Position numbers and translations under genes: made by a program
Origin: Candidatus Rokuibacteriota bacterium
GTDB taxonomy: Bacteria; Methylomirabilota; Methylomirabilia; Rokubacteriales; CSP1-6
Length of the DNA stretch: 45,806 bases
Direction: 5' to 3'
Assembly: GCA_030647435.1 (NCBI GenBank)
Contig: JAUSJX010000083.1
Span: forward strand, 1-45,806
The notes under the pieces: model-generated
The model's database searches: none
What the model was told of the DNA's origin: nothing
The model's input: only the letters and a program-made list of their open reading frames with translations
Part shown: positions 31,745 through 41,440 of the stretch, one piece after another
How the letters are laid out: the number at the start of each line of letters is the position of its first letter
How positions within the stretch are numbered: position 1 is the first letter of the stretch

Positions 31745-32904
31745 GCGGCGATCGCTTCCCGGTAGACCTCGAGCGTTCGCTCAGCAATGCGCTCCCAGCT
31801 GAACTGCGCCTCGACGCGCCGGCGCCCGGCGCGGCCGAAGGCGGCGGCGCGCTCGGGCTGGGCGAGCAGGGCGCGCATCGCTGCGGCCAGGGCGGCGGGA
31901 TCGGCGGGCGGTACGAGCTAGCCGGTCTCGTCGTGGACGACCACCTCGCGGATGCCCCCCACGCCCGTGGCGACGACCGGGGTGCCGCAGGCCATCGCCT
32001 CGAGGTTGATCAGCCCGAAGGGCTCGTACACCGACGGGCAGACGAAGAGCGCGGCGTGGCTGTAGAGCTGCACCACGTCCTCCCGGGGCAGCATGGCGTT
32101 GAGCCAGCGCACGCGGGGGTGCTGCGTCACGGCAGCACCGAGCCGCGCCTCCAGCTCCCTGGTGTCGGGGCTGCTGGCGCACAGGACGAGCTGGGTGTCC
32201 TCCGGCAGTCCCGCAGCGGCCTCGAGGAGATGAAAGATCCCCTTCTGCTCGCTGATGCGCCCCACGAACAGGACGTACGGGGTGCGGACGCTGTACCGGT
32301 CCAGAGCGTCCCGGCGCTCGGTGCGGCGGAAGGCCCCGGTGTCCACGCCGTTGTGAATAACCCGGACGCGCTCCGCGTCGACGGAGAAATGAGCCAGCAC
32401 GTCCTCGCGCATCTGCCCCGAGACGGCGATGACCCGATCGGCACTCTCCACGGCCACGCGCTCCGCCCATCGCGACACCGCGTACCCCGCGCCGAGCTGC
32501 TCCGCCTTCCAGGGCCGGAGGGGCTCGAGGCTGTGGAGGGTGACCACGAGCGGGATGTCGGAGAGCGTGCGAACGAGGAGTCCGGCCAACGCCACGTACC
32601 AGGTATGCGAGTGCACGACGTCGGCGTCCACGCGGTCGCGGGCCATGAGCAGGTCGGTCGAGAGGGCTTCGAGCGCCGGCGCATAGCGGGCGTCGCCCGT
32701 TCCTGTCGGCGGGCTCTCGGCCAGCCGGTCCCAGGACGGATAGCCGCGCACGCGCAGCCCGTGTTCGGACCGCTCATCACCACCAAAGCAGCGCACCTCG
32801 ACCCCAGCCCGGCCGGCGAGCGCGCGGCTCAGGTGGTCGACGACGACGCCTGCGCCGCCGTAGACGTGCGGCGGGTACTCGCGGGTGAGCATCAGCACTC
32901 GCAT
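31660..32904 (-). pseudogene. glgM: GT4 maltose-1-phosphate synthase, interrupted by in-frame TAG
   Basis: Begins MRVLMLTREYPPHVYGGAG at 32904 and has DVVHSHTWYVALAG, LHSLEPLRPWKAEQLG, VIHNGVDTGAF, FVGRISEQKGI and FVCPSVYEPFGLINLEAMACGTPVV. These are the marks of actinobacterial-type GlgM/GlgA, which joins ADP-glucose to glucose-1-phosphate (maltose-1-phosphate for GlgE) or extends glucan. A TAG at 31918-31920 interrupts HDETG*LVPPADPAAL; Tyr (TAC) is expected in this TGYLVPP block. The frame continues without a shift (FSWERIAERTLEVYREAI) to 31660. It is the only minus-strand gene inside this plus-strand island, with just 46 bp to the divergent DUF5752 gene. Confidence 0.85.
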
Positions 32905-32950
32905 GGAGACGTTCCCATCACCCGTCGGCGCCATCAGAGACCCTCCCGTC

Positions 32951-33613
32951 ATGCCCGCGGCTGAACCCTTCGTCTTCCAGGGATGCGTCCAGGTCTGCGA
33001 GCTGCTCCCTCACGAGGCGCACGACGCGCGCGAGCTGCTCGAGGAGATCAGGCGCGTGCCCGCCGAGTCCATCTTCTGCCACACCTCCGTGCTGCTGGTG
33101 CACCGCCCACCGCAGCCGGACGCCTATCCCAATGACTTCGCGCTGTGGGCGGACATCGAGCTTCGCGACCGGCGCCTCACCGAGCGGCTCGCCGCCATCG
33201 ATCCGTTCCGGCTCGGTTCCATCGAGGGCGTCCGTGCCGAGCTCGTCTCCACCCTCGAGCATCACCTGCAGCAGCTCTCCGCCGCGCCATCCCGCGCGGG
33301 CGAGCCGTTTCGATTCCTACAGTATCACCTCGTGCCCGTCCCGACGGGCCACGAGGTGCGGACGCTCCGGGAGTTCCGGGACGCCCTCACCGGGGTCGAT
33401 GCCAGCACCCTCTTCTTCCACATCATCGAGGCGCGCTACCGGCTCGGGCGCGGGCGGGGCGACTTCGCCGAATGGGTCGACACGGCCCTCGGCCGCCATG
33501 AGCTCGCCGAGCGCCTGAGCCATATCGATCCGTACGCCGGCACGCTCGAGCGGGTCCGGGAGCGGCATCTCATCGCGCTCAACCGGGCGCTGGAAGAGGA
33601 GGGCGGAGCGTGA
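32951..33613 (+). CDS. DUF5752 family protein (copy 1)
   Basis: A 220-residue protein with FVFQGCVQVCELLPHEAHDARELLEEI, SIFCHTSVLLVHRP, DAYPNDFALWADIELRD, and DFAEWVDTALGRHELAERLSHIDPY, duplicated about midway (each half has FxxH...NDFA/DFAEW...L.IDP). It matches DUF5752, which is usually found beside TreT-type glycosyltransferases. Its stop overlaps the GTG of the next gene (GTGA). Copy 2 at 44282 has the same layout with its TreT. Likely a partner or regulatory subunit of TreT; no activity known. Confidence 0.82.
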   Translation: MPAAEPFVFQGCVQVCELLPHEAHDARELLEEIRRVPAESIFCHTSVLLVHRPPQPDAYPNDFALWADIELRDRRLTERLAAIDPFRLGSIEGVRAELVSTLEHHLQQLSAAPSRAGEPFRFLQYHLVPVPTGHEVRTLREFRDALTGVDASTLFFHIIEARYRLGRGRGDFAEWVDTALGRHELAERLSHIDPYAGTLERVRERHLIALNRALEEEGGA

Positions 33614-34806
33614 ACGGGATGGGCGGCAAGCTGGACGACTACCGCGCGGTGGCTCCGCGTGGCTCGGTGGACTTCATGCTCCGCATCGCGGAACGGCTGC
33701 GGGGGCGCCGCATCGTCCAGGTCAGCGTGTCCCGCTATGGCGGCGCCGCCGCCGAGATCCTGAACCGGATCGTGCCGATCCTGAACGACCTGGGCATCGA
33801 GACAGCATGGGAGGTCATGCTCGGCAGCGCCGACTTCGACGCCATCGTCACGGCGGTGAGCAAGGGACTGGCGGGCGTCGAGCAGGTGGTGACCGAGGCG
33901 ATGCTGGCCCGCCTGCACGCCACGTGCGCCGGCAACGCGCGGCGACTCCCGCTCGACGCCGATCTCGTGATCGTCCACGATGCGGCCACGCTGCTGCTCG
34001 TGGAAGGGCGGCCCCCGGCCGGGCGCTGGCTGTGGCGGTATCACGGGGATCTCTCGTCCCCGCAGCCGCAGCTCTGGAACGCTCTCCGGCCTTTTGTCGA
34101 CAAGTACGATGCCGCGGTCTTTTCCGCCCCGAAGTTCGCCGCGCCGCTGTCGACCCGACGCTTCGTCATCGCGCCCTCGATCGATCCGCTCTCCGAGCGC
34201 AATCGCGAGATGCCGCGCGGCGAGCAGAGCCGGCACCTGGAGCGCTTGGGCGTGCGGACGGACAAGCCGATCCTGCTCCAGGTCGGCCCCTTCGAGCGGC
34301 TCCAGGATCCGCTCGGCGTCGTCAATGCCTACCGGCTCGTGAAGATGCACCACGACGTGCGCCTCGTCCTGGCGGGCTCGCCGCCGGGGCCGGGCGGCGT
34401 GCTCGCGGAGACGCAGGAAGCGGCGAGCCAGGACCCCGACGTCACTGTCCTCGTGCTGCCCCCCGACCCGCAGACCGAGCTCAACGCGCTGGAGCGCGCG
34501 GCGACGATCGTGCTGCAGAAGCCGCTCTTCACCGACTTCGGCACCGACGTCGCCACGGCCATGTGGAAGGGCAAGCCCGTGGTCGGAAGCCTGGCCGGAG
34601 GGATCCCCTCGCAAATCGTGTCCAAGGTCACCGGATACACTGTGGAGACGGTCGAGGGCGCCGCCTTCCGCATCCGGCATCTGCTGAGCAATCCGGAGCT
34701 GATCGGCCGGATGGGCGCCGCCGGCCGCGAGCACGTGCGTCGCAATTTCCTGATCACGCGGCACCTGGGCGACTACCTGGCGCTGCTCGCCCACCTCACG
34801 GGATGA
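33610..34806 (+). CDS. Diverged TreT-like GT4 glycosyltransferase
   Basis: A 398-residue GT4 protein, clearly a paralogue of the TreT at 43080-44292: same start (DYRAVAPRGSVDFMLRIAERLRG), same C-terminus (GREHVRRNFLITRHLGDYLALLAHL). But key positions differ. HVNSTRDGGGVAE is VSVSRYGGAAAE, HDPQPAAMIE is HDAATLLLVE, WRCHIDLS is WRYHGDLS, and the nucleotide-binding STREGFGLTVAEAM is LFTDFGTDVATAM. It may therefore have a different acceptor or donor, or be a non-catalytic partner. Coupled to DUF5752 by a stop/start overlap. Confidence 0.82.
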   Translation: MNGMGGKLDDYRAVAPRGSVDFMLRIAERLRGRRIVQVSVSRYGGAAAEILNRIVPILNDLGIETAWEVMLGSADFDAIVTAVSKGLAGVEQVVTEAMLARLHATCAGNARRLPLDADLVIVHDAATLLLVEGRPPAGRWLWRYHGDLSSPQPQLWNALRPFVDKYDAAVFSAPKFAAPLSTRRFVIAPSIDPLSERNREMPRGEQSRHLERLGVRTDKPILLQVGPFERLQDPLGVVNAYRLVKMHHDVRLVLAGSPPGPGGVLAETQEAASQDPDVTVLVLPPDPQTELNALERAATIVLQKPLFTDFGTDVATAMWKGKPVVGSLAGGIPSQIVSKVTGYTVETVEGAAFRIRHLLSNPELIGRMGAAGREHVRRNFLITRHLGDYLALLAHLTG

Positions 34807-34822
34807 GAAACGGGCCCATGCC

Positions 34823-36061
34823 ATGGCGCACGATCTGCTAACCGGGGACGCCCAGGCCGCGCTCGCGCGCATCGGCTCGGCTGACCTCGTCATTGGGGTG
34901 CCGACGGCGGGCGCCGCCCCGAGCCTCGACGGTGTCGCGGCCGCCGTGCGCGTCGGGCTCCAGGTGCATTTCCCCGGGCAATCGGCCGCGGTGATCCACG
35001 TCGACCAGGGGGGCGCCGACGATCCTGGCGGCGCGCCGGCCCAGGCTTTCGGCGAAGTCCCGCTCGTTCGGATCCGGCCGGCGCACGCGACCGGCGGCCC
35101 GCTGGTCCAGTTGAGACTCGACGAGGCCGTGGCCACGACGCTGGCGACGGGGCAGGCGCTCGGGGCGCGGGCCATCATCCTGCTCAACGCCGAGAACGCG
35201 AGCCTCAACGCCGACTGGGTGGGCGGTCTCGGCGGGCCCGTGCTCGCGGACGATTGCGGTCTCGTGGTGCCCGTCTATCAGGGCGGGCACTACGAGGGCA
35301 CGCTCACTCACGCGCTCGTCGTCCCGCTGATCCGAACCCTCTTCGGCAAGCGTCTCGCGCGCCCGCTGGCCGAGGAATTCGGCTGCTCTGGGAAGGCGGC
35401 GGCCTTCCTGCTCGAGCAGAACGTCTGGGAGACGGACCTCGGGCGCAACGGGGTCGAGTTCTGGATCCCCGCAGCCGCCATCGCCGAGGGAGTCGCGATC
35501 GGTCAGGCGGCGCTCGGGCCGCGGCGCGTCCCCGCCCCCGCCCAGCCAGCGCCGCTCGGGGAGATCGTGGGGCGCACGGCCGGCTCGCTCTTCTCGATCG
35601 CCGAGCGGTACGAGGTCCTCTGGCTCGAGCGTCAGGGCTCGGAATCGGTCCCCTGCGTGGGATCGCTGCCGGAGCCGCAGCCGGGCCCCGCACCCGATCC
35701 CGAGCGCTTGCTGGGCGGCTTCCAGCAAGGCGTTCGGGACCTCTATCCGGTCTGGGAGCGCATCCTGGCGCCGGAGACCCTGAGCGAGATACTGGCACTC
35801 GGCGAGTATGCCACCGGCGAGTTCCGGTTCCCCGACGGCCTCTGGGCTCGCGTCGTGTATGATTTCCTCCTCGCCTATCGCGCGCGGGTCGTCTACCGGA
35901 GCCACATCGCCCAATCGCTCGCCCCGCTCTACCTGGGCCGCGTGGCGTCCGTGGTCTACGAGACGCGCAACCGGCCACCCGCCGCGGTGGCGAAGGCGAC
36001 CGAGCGATTGTGCCAGGTCTTCGAGGAGTGGAAGCCCTACCTGGTGGACCGCTGGCGATGA
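34823..36061 (+). CDS. GT-A glycosyltransferase related to glucosylglycerate synthases, degenerate DxD
   Basis: A 412-residue protein with the layout of glucosylglycerate-synthase-type glycosyltransferases: an N-terminal sugar-nucleotide fold (VIGVPTAGAAPSLDGV), GHYEGTLTHALVVPLIRTLFGKRLARPLAEEFGCSGKAAAFLLEQNVWETDLGRNGVEFWI, and the end PLYLGRVASVVYETRN. The usual metal-binding DxD after strand 4 is replaced by LLNAENASLNADW, so nucleotide-sugar chemistry is doubtful or metal-independent. The ATG overlap and tight spacing place it with TreT-like and GlgE. It could be a compatible-solute enzyme or a pseudoenzyme. Confidence 0.65.
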   Translation: MAHDLLTGDAQAALARIGSADLVIGVPTAGAAPSLDGVAAAVRVGLQVHFPGQSAAVIHVDQGGADDPGGAPAQAFGEVPLVRIRPAHATGGPLVQLRLDEAVATTLATGQALGARAIILLNAENASLNADWVGGLGGPVLADDCGLVVPVYQGGHYEGTLTHALVVPLIRTLFGKRLARPLAEEFGCSGKAAAFLLEQNVWETDLGRNGVEFWIPAAAIAEGVAIGQAALGPRRVPAPAQPAPLGEIVGRTAGSLFSIAERYEVLWLERQGSESVPCVGSLPEPQPGPAPDPERLLGGFQQGVRDLYPVWERILAPETLSEILALGEYATGEFRFPDGLWARVVYDFLLAYRARVVYRSHIAQSLAPLYLGRVASVVYETRNRPPAAVAKATERLCQVFEEWKPYLVDRWR

Positions 36062-38058
36062 GGCCCCAGACCGTGAAGAAGCAGCGGATTCGTCCCATCC
36101 TGATTGAGCGCGTTCAGCCGGCGGTAGACGACGGGCGGTATCCCTGCAAGCGCGAGGTCGGCGATCGTCTCGAGGTCTCCGCCGACATCTTCAAGGAGGG
36201 CCACGATCTCCTCGACGCGATGATCCTGTACCGCGCCAGGGACGAGTCGCGCTGGAGCGAGGCGCCCATGCGCCCCGTCGGTAATGATCGATGGTCGGGG
36301 CAATTCCGGCTCGAGCGCAACACGCGCTACGCCGTCACCATCGAGGCGTGGACGAATGTCTTCGGCTCCTGGGTGGAGGAGATGGAGCGCCGCACGGCCG
36401 CCGGGCAGACCGATCTCGTGAGCGAGCTGCTGGAGGGACGTGAGCTGGTCCGCCGGGCCGCGGCGCATGCCGCGGCGGAAGGGGCGGTGGCGCTCCGCCT
36501 CGCGCTCGAGCGCTACGATGCCGCCTCCAGCCAGCAGGCCCGCCTCGACCTGCTCCTCGACCCCGCGCTCCGTCGGGTCGTCTCGCGGGTGCAGGAGCGC
36601 AAGGACCGCGCCCGCTACGACCGCGAGCTCGAGGTCGTCGTCGACCGCGTACGCGGGTGCTGGGGCGCCTGGTACGAACTCTTCCCCCGCTCCCAGGGGC
36701 TGGTCCCCGGCAGGCACGGCACTTTCGCCGACTGCATCCGGCGCCTCCCGGACATCAAGGGCCTAGGTTTCGACGTCGTGTACCTGCTGCCCATTCACCC
36801 GATCGGCCGGACTCACCGCAAAGGGCCGAACAATGCGCTGGAGGCTGGGCCCACGGATCCGGGAAGCCCGTGGGCCATCGGCGGGCCCGAGGGCGGGCAC
36901 ACCGCGGTCCATCCGGAGCTCGGCACGCTCGACGACTTCAGGCGCCTCCTCCAGGCCGCGCATGGGCTCGGCATCGAGATCGCTATCGATCTGGCCATCC
37001 AGTGCTCGCCCGACCATCCCTGGGTGCGCGAGCATCCGGAGTGGTTCTACCGGCGTCCCGACGGCACGCTCAAGAACGCCGAGAACCCTCCGAAGAAGTA
37101 CCAGGACATCTACCCGGTCAATTTCTCGTGCGAGGCCTGGGAATCGCTCTGGGACGAGCTGCTGCGCGTGGTGCTCTTCTGGGTGGACCAGGGCGTGCGC
37201 ATCTTCCGGGTGGACAACCCGCACACCAAGCCGCTGGAGTTCTGGGAGTGGCTCATCCGCGAGGTCCAGGACGGCCACCCCGACGTCATCTTCCTCTCGG
37301 AGGCGTTCACCCGGCCCAAGGTGATGAAGGCCCTGGCCAAGGCGGGCTTCAGCCAGTCGTACACTTACTTCACCTGGCGCAACTTCAAGGAAGAGCTGAC
37401 CGAGTATTTCGAGGAGCTGACGCGGTCGGAGATGGCCGAGTACTTCCGCGGCAATCTCTTCTGCAACACGCCGGACATCCTGCCCGAGATCCTGCAGCGC
37501 GGCGGGCCCCCCGCCTTTAAGATGCGGGCCGCTCTGGCCGCGACCCTCTCCCCACTCTGGGGCATCTACAGCGGCTTCGAGCTCTGCGAGGCCGCGCCCG
37601 TGCCCGGGACCGAGGAGTACCTGGACTCGGAGAAGTACCAGATCCGCGTGCGCGACTGGGACCGGCCCGGCCACATCAAGGATTACGTGGCCCAGCTGAA
37701 CCGGATCCGGCGCGAGAACCCGGCGCTGCAGGCCAGCCGGAACCTCCGTTTCCACCAGGCCGACAGCGCGCACGTGCTCTTCTACGGCAGGATGACCGAG
37801 ACCCGCGATAATGTGGTCCTGATGGCGGTGAACCTGGATCCCTTCGCGGCCCACGAGGCGACGCTGCACCTCCCGCTGGACGAACTGGGCTTCGCGGCGG
37901 ACGAAACGTACGAGATGCACGAGCTGCTCACGGACAGCCGCGCGCTCGGCCGGGGGGCGCGGCAGACGGTGACGCTCGATCCCCAGGTCTCCCCCGCCCG
38001 CATCTACCAGATCGAGCGGTGGCGGCGCCGGGAGCACGATTTCCAGTACTTCATCTAG
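36058..38058 (+). CDS. glgE: Alpha-1,4-glucan:maltose-1-phosphate maltosyltransferase
   Basis: A 666-residue GH13_3 enzyme that adds maltose from maltose-1-phosphate to a growing alpha-1,4-glucan. Family marks: N-terminal domain (RIRPILIERVQPAVDDGRYP), GAWYELFPRS, VYLLPIHPIGRTHRKGPNN, PWAIGGPEGGHTAVHPELGT, nucleophile in FRVDNPHTKP, acid in FLSEAFTRPKVM, SYTYFTWRN and the subsite residues of NTPDIL. All are in place, so it should be active. The ATG overlaps the previous stop (ATGA). It is supplied by maltokinase (39868) and GlgM (31660) in this window. Confidence 0.95.
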   Translation: MRPQTVKKQRIRPILIERVQPAVDDGRYPCKREVGDRLEVSADIFKEGHDLLDAMILYRARDESRWSEAPMRPVGNDRWSGQFRLERNTRYAVTIEAWTNVFGSWVEEMERRTAAGQTDLVSELLEGRELVRRAAAHAAAEGAVALRLALERYDAASSQQARLDLLLDPALRRVVSRVQERKDRARYDRELEVVVDRVRGCWGAWYELFPRSQGLVPGRHGTFADCIRRLPDIKGLGFDVVYLLPIHPIGRTHRKGPNNALEAGPTDPGSPWAIGGPEGGHTAVHPELGTLDDFRRLLQAAHGLGIEIAIDLAIQCSPDHPWVREHPEWFYRRPDGTLKNAENPPKKYQDIYPVNFSCEAWESLWDELLRVVLFWVDQGVRIFRVDNPHTKPLEFWEWLIREVQDGHPDVIFLSEAFTRPKVMKALAKAGFSQSYTYFTWRNFKEELTEYFEELTRSEMAEYFRGNLFCNTPDILPEILQRGGPPAFKMRAALAATLSPLWGIYSGFELCEAAPVPGTEEYLDSEKYQIRVRDWDRPGHIKDYVAQLNRIRRENPALQASRNLRFHQADSAHVLFYGRMTETRDNVVLMAVNLDPFAAHEATLHLPLDELGFAADETYEMHELLTDSRALGRGARQTVTLDPQVSPARIYQIERWRRREHDFQYFI

Positions 38059-38077
38059 CACGATGAGCAAAACTCCA

Positions 38078-38202
38078 CAGGCTGCTCAAAAAGGTCCAGA
38101 TGCGAGGCGGCGCCTGACGGCCGCACGCGAAGCGTACTCTTTGTACGTTGAGCGTGCGGCCGAGGGCGCCAACGAAGCAGATGGGCCTTTTTCAGCAGCC
38201 TG
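38078..38202. repeat. MITE-like palindromic element between glgE and treS
   Basis: A 125-bp near-palindrome. The left end CAGGCTGCTCAAAAAGGTCC mirrors the right end CAGGCTGCTGAAAAAGGCCC (read on the other strand). The inner arms GGCCGCACGC...GCGTGCGGCC also pair. No coding capacity. It lies within the operon and ends 11 bp before treS; a strong transcript hairpin is expected there. Confidence 0.8.
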
Positions 38203-38213
38203 TTAGGGGAGCC

Positions 38214-39893
38214 ATGACGGTCGGCGACGGGCTCTGGCACAAGGACGCGATCTTCTACGAGCTGCACGTCCGCGCCTTCAAGGACGGCAACGACGACGGG
38301 ATCGGCGACTTCACCGGCCTGACGAGCCAGCTCGACTACCTCGAGGAGTTGGGCGTCGACTGCCTGTGGCTGCTGCCGTTCTTCAAGTCACCGCTCCGCG
38401 ACGACGGGTACGACGTCAGCGACTACCGGGCGATCCATCCCGATTACGGCACGATGGCGGACTTCGAGACATTCCTCGAAGCCGCCCACGCCCGGGGCCT
38501 CCGCGTGATCGCCGATCTCGTGATGAACCACACCTCCGACCAGCACGCCTGGTTCCAGGCGGCGCGCCGCTCCCCCGAGTCGCCGTTCCGCGACTACTAC
38601 GTGTGGAGCGACACCGACCAGGGTTACTGCGACGCGCGCATCATCTTCGTTGACGCGGAGCCGTCGAACTGGTCCTGGGACCCGGTCGCCAAGGCCTACT
38701 ACTGGCACCGCTTCTTCCACCACCAGCCCGATTTGAACTACGACAATCCCGCCGTCCGGGCGGAGATGCTCGGCATCATGGCCTTCTGGCTCGACAAGGG
38801 CCTCGACGGCTTCCGGTGCGACGCCGTGCCCTATCTCTACGAGCGGGCGGGGTCGAGCTGCGAGAACCTGCCGGAGACGCACGCCTACCTCAAGGAGGTC
38901 CGCGCCTGGGTGGACGCGCATTATGAAGGGCGGATCCTGCTGGCCGAGGCGAACCAGTGGCCGACGGACGTGCGCGCCTATTTCGGCGACGGTGACGAGT
39001 TCCACATGGCCTTCCACTTCCCCCTCATGCCGCGCGTCTTCCTCGCCGTCCGCCACGCCGACCGCCGGCCCGTCACCGACATCTTCCTGCACACCCCGGA
39101 GATCCCGCCGGCCTGCCAGTGGTGCCTCTTCCTCCGCAACCACGACGAGCTCACGCTTGAGATGGTGAGCGAGGACGAGCGCCGGCATCTCTACTACGCC
39201 TACGGCGAGGACCCGCGGATGCGGCTGAACGTCGGGATCCGGCGGCGCCTCGCCCCGCTGCTCGACAATGACCGGCGCAAGATCGAGCTGCTCACGGCAC
39301 TGCTCTTCACCCTGCCCGGGAGCCCGATCCTCTACTACGGCGACGAGCTCGGCATGGGCGACAACATCTACCTCGGCGATCGCAACGGCGTCCGCACGCC
39401 CATGCAGTGGACCGGCGACCGCAATGCCGGCTTCTCCCGGGCCGACACCGCGCGCCTCTTCCTTCCGCTGATCGTGGATCCCGTGTACGGCTACCAGGCC
39501 ATCAACATGGAAGCTCAGCTCCGGACGCCCACCTCGCTGCTCAAGTGGATGAAGCGGATCATCGCGGTGCGCAAGAAGACGCGCGTCTTCGGCCGCGGCA
39601 CGCTGCGCTTCCTGCGCCCCGTCAATGAAAGCGTGGTGGCCCACGTCCGGTCCCACGAGGGGGAGACCGTGCTGGCGGTACACAACCTCTCGAGCGCGGC
39701 GCAGCCCATCGAGCTCGACCTGCGCGCCTGGGCCGGCCACACGCCAATCGAGATGCTGGGGGAAAGCCGCTTCCCGACGATCGGGGCTCAGCCCTACGTC
39801 ATCACCCTCGGGCCCTACGGCTACTACTGGTTCCGGCTCCAGCCGCCGCTGTCCGACCAGCCCTTCTATGGCATCGAGAACACCTCGCTCTGA
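38214..39893 (+). CDS. treS: Trehalose synthase (maltose alpha-D-glucosyltransferase)
   Basis: A 559-residue GH13_16 enzyme that interconverts maltose and trehalose. Marks: [65 protein letters not shown], nucleophile in [13 protein letters not shown], acid in LLAEANQWP, and [15 protein letters not shown], plus the C-terminal beta domain. It works with the maltokinase that overlaps it to feed GlgE. The start is ATG 38214 with TAGGGGAG upstream, provided by the edge of the MITE-like element. Confidence 0.95.
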   Translation: MTVGDGLWHKDAIFYELHVRAFKDGNDDGIGDFTGLTSQLDYLEELGVDCLWLLPFFKSPLRDDGYDVSDYRAIHPDYGTMADFETFLEAAHARGLRVIADLVMNHTSDQHAWFQAARRSPESPFRDYYVWSDTDQGYCDARIIFVDAEPSNWSWDPVAKAYYWHRFFHHQPDLNYDNPAVRAEMLGIMAFWLDKGLDGFRCDAVPYLYERAGSSCENLPETHAYLKEVRAWVDAHYEGRILLAEANQWPTDVRAYFGDGDEFHMAFHFPLMPRVFLAVRHADRRPVTDIFLHTPEIPPACQWCLFLRNHDELTLEMVSEDERRHLYYAYGEDPRMRLNVGIRRRLAPLLDNDRRKIELLTALLFTLPGSPILYYGDELGMGDNIYLGDRNGVRTPMQWTGDRNAGFSRADTARLFLPLIVDPVYGYQAINMEAQLRTPTSLLKWMKRIIAVRKKTRVFGRGTLRFLRPVNESVVAHVRSHEGETVLAVHNLSSAAQPIELDLRAWAGHTPIEMLGESRFPTIGAQPYVITLGPYGYYWFRLQPPLSDQPFYGIENTSL

Positions 39894-41403
39894 CGCGGCG
39901 GCGGTCGTCCGGCATCTCTCGGAGGCGGCCGCGCCGGCGCTCCGCGCCTTCATCGAGCGGCAGCGCTGGTTCGCGGCCAAGGCCCGCGGTCTCGGGACGG
40001 CCCGCATGGAAGACTGGTCCGCGCTCCGCAAGGATCCGCCGCTCGCCCTGCTGCTGATCCGCGCTGACGAGACTCGCTACTTCGTCCCGGTCGCGCTCGG
40101 CCAAGCGCCGGCCGATCCGGCGCGGACGATCGGCCCGCTCGGCGGCCTCACCCTCTTCGACGCGCACTGGCACCCGAACTTCGGGACGAGTCTGCTCGAC
40201 GCGATCAAGTCGCGGCGCGTCTTCGCATCGGCCTGCGGGAGCTTTCGCTGCGCGCCTGTGGAGCCGTGGGATCACGCCTCGTGGGACGGGCTTGACCGCG
40301 TGCCGGCCACGCCACACTCGGGCGAGCAGAGCAACACCTCGATCTTCTTCGACCGGCGCTTGATCCTCAAGTCCATCAGACGGCCGAAGTCCGGCATCAA
40401 CCCGGACTTCGAGATGCTGCGCTTCCTCGCGGACCGCCCAGGCTTCGTTCACGTACCCCGGCTGGCCGGCTGGGCGGAATAGACCGGCCAGGGCGAGACG
40501 GCCACCGTGGCCCTGCTCCAGCAATTCGTGGCCAATACGGGCGACGGGTGGACCCACACGCTCGCGCGGCTCGACGACCTCTGCGAGCGACTCGCCGCCG
40601 CAGACGGTCCCCCAGACAGTCCAGCCGACGTCGAGGAGCGCGTGGCCGCGCTGGGCGTCGAGCCGCTGGCCGAGGTCCACGAGCTGGGCGCGGTGACCGG
40701 GCGGCTCCACGCGGCGCTCGCCTCGGACCCCGGCCCGCCGGCATTTCGCCCCGAGCCCATCACGGGCGAGGACGTGGGACGTTGGCGACGCACCCTCGTC
40801 CGGGACCTCGAGCGGCTGACGGCCGAGATCGCGGTCGCCTCCGCGCGAATGCTGCCCGCCGACCGGGCGGCGCTCGAGCCGCTCCTCGACGCGCGCCCGC
40901 GGATCGAGCGGGCCGCCGATGACCTCGTCCCGCTCGCCGATGGCACTGCGCACAAGATCCGCTGTCACGGCGACTACCACCTGGGCCAGGTGCTCAAGAC
41001 CGCCGAGAGCTTCGTCGTGATCGACTTCGAAGGCGAGCCGGCGCGGTCTCTCGACGAGCGCCGCGCCAAGCAGTGTCCGCTGCGGGACGTAGCGGGCATG
41101 CTGCGCTCGTTCGACTACGTGGTTCACGCCGCGCTCGCCGCCCGGCCCGAAGCCGGGCGCGCCCGGCTTCGTCCCGCCCTCGAGGCCTGGGAGCGGCTCG
41201 CCGCCCGCGCTTTTCTCAGCGGCTACATGATGGCCGCCGGCAAGAGCCCGGCGCGCCTCCTGCCGCGATCAGCGGAGGCGGTGCGGCGGGCCTGCGCGGC
41301 CTTCGAGCTCGAGAAGGCCTGCTACGAGCTCCGCTACGAGCTCAACAACCGCCCGGACTGGATCTCGATACCGCTGGCCGGGATCTCGCGCTTGCTTGCG
41401 TGA
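39868..41403 (+). pseudogene. Maltokinase, interrupted by in-frame TAG
   Basis: Phosphorylates maltose (from TreS) to maltose-1-phosphate for GlgE. It begins within treS (ATG 39868, 26-nt overlap), with AFIERQRWFAAKARG and the aminoglycoside-phosphotransferase-like fold ending in the catalytic loop KIRCHGDYHLGQVLK and the metal-binding IDFEGEP. A TAG at 40480-40482 interrupts LAGWAE*TGQGETATVALLQQFV. Relatives have Tyr there (WxEY, TAC). The rest follows in the same frame. As sequenced, an N-terminal 204-residue fragment would be made, with possible reinitiation at GTG 40507. A suppressed amber, an error or true inactivation are all open. Confidence 0.88.
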
Positions 41404-41440
41404 CCGGAGTCCGGGCGAGACCCGCGGAGGAGGACATGCC

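Noticed and set aside
31918-40482. Amber codon reassignment (for example pyrrolysine)
   Set aside because: TAG is used as an ordinary stop by several clear genes here (superoxide dismutase, BON protein, glgE, discoidin-like), and no pyl genes are present. Point errors, mutation or limited suppression are simpler.
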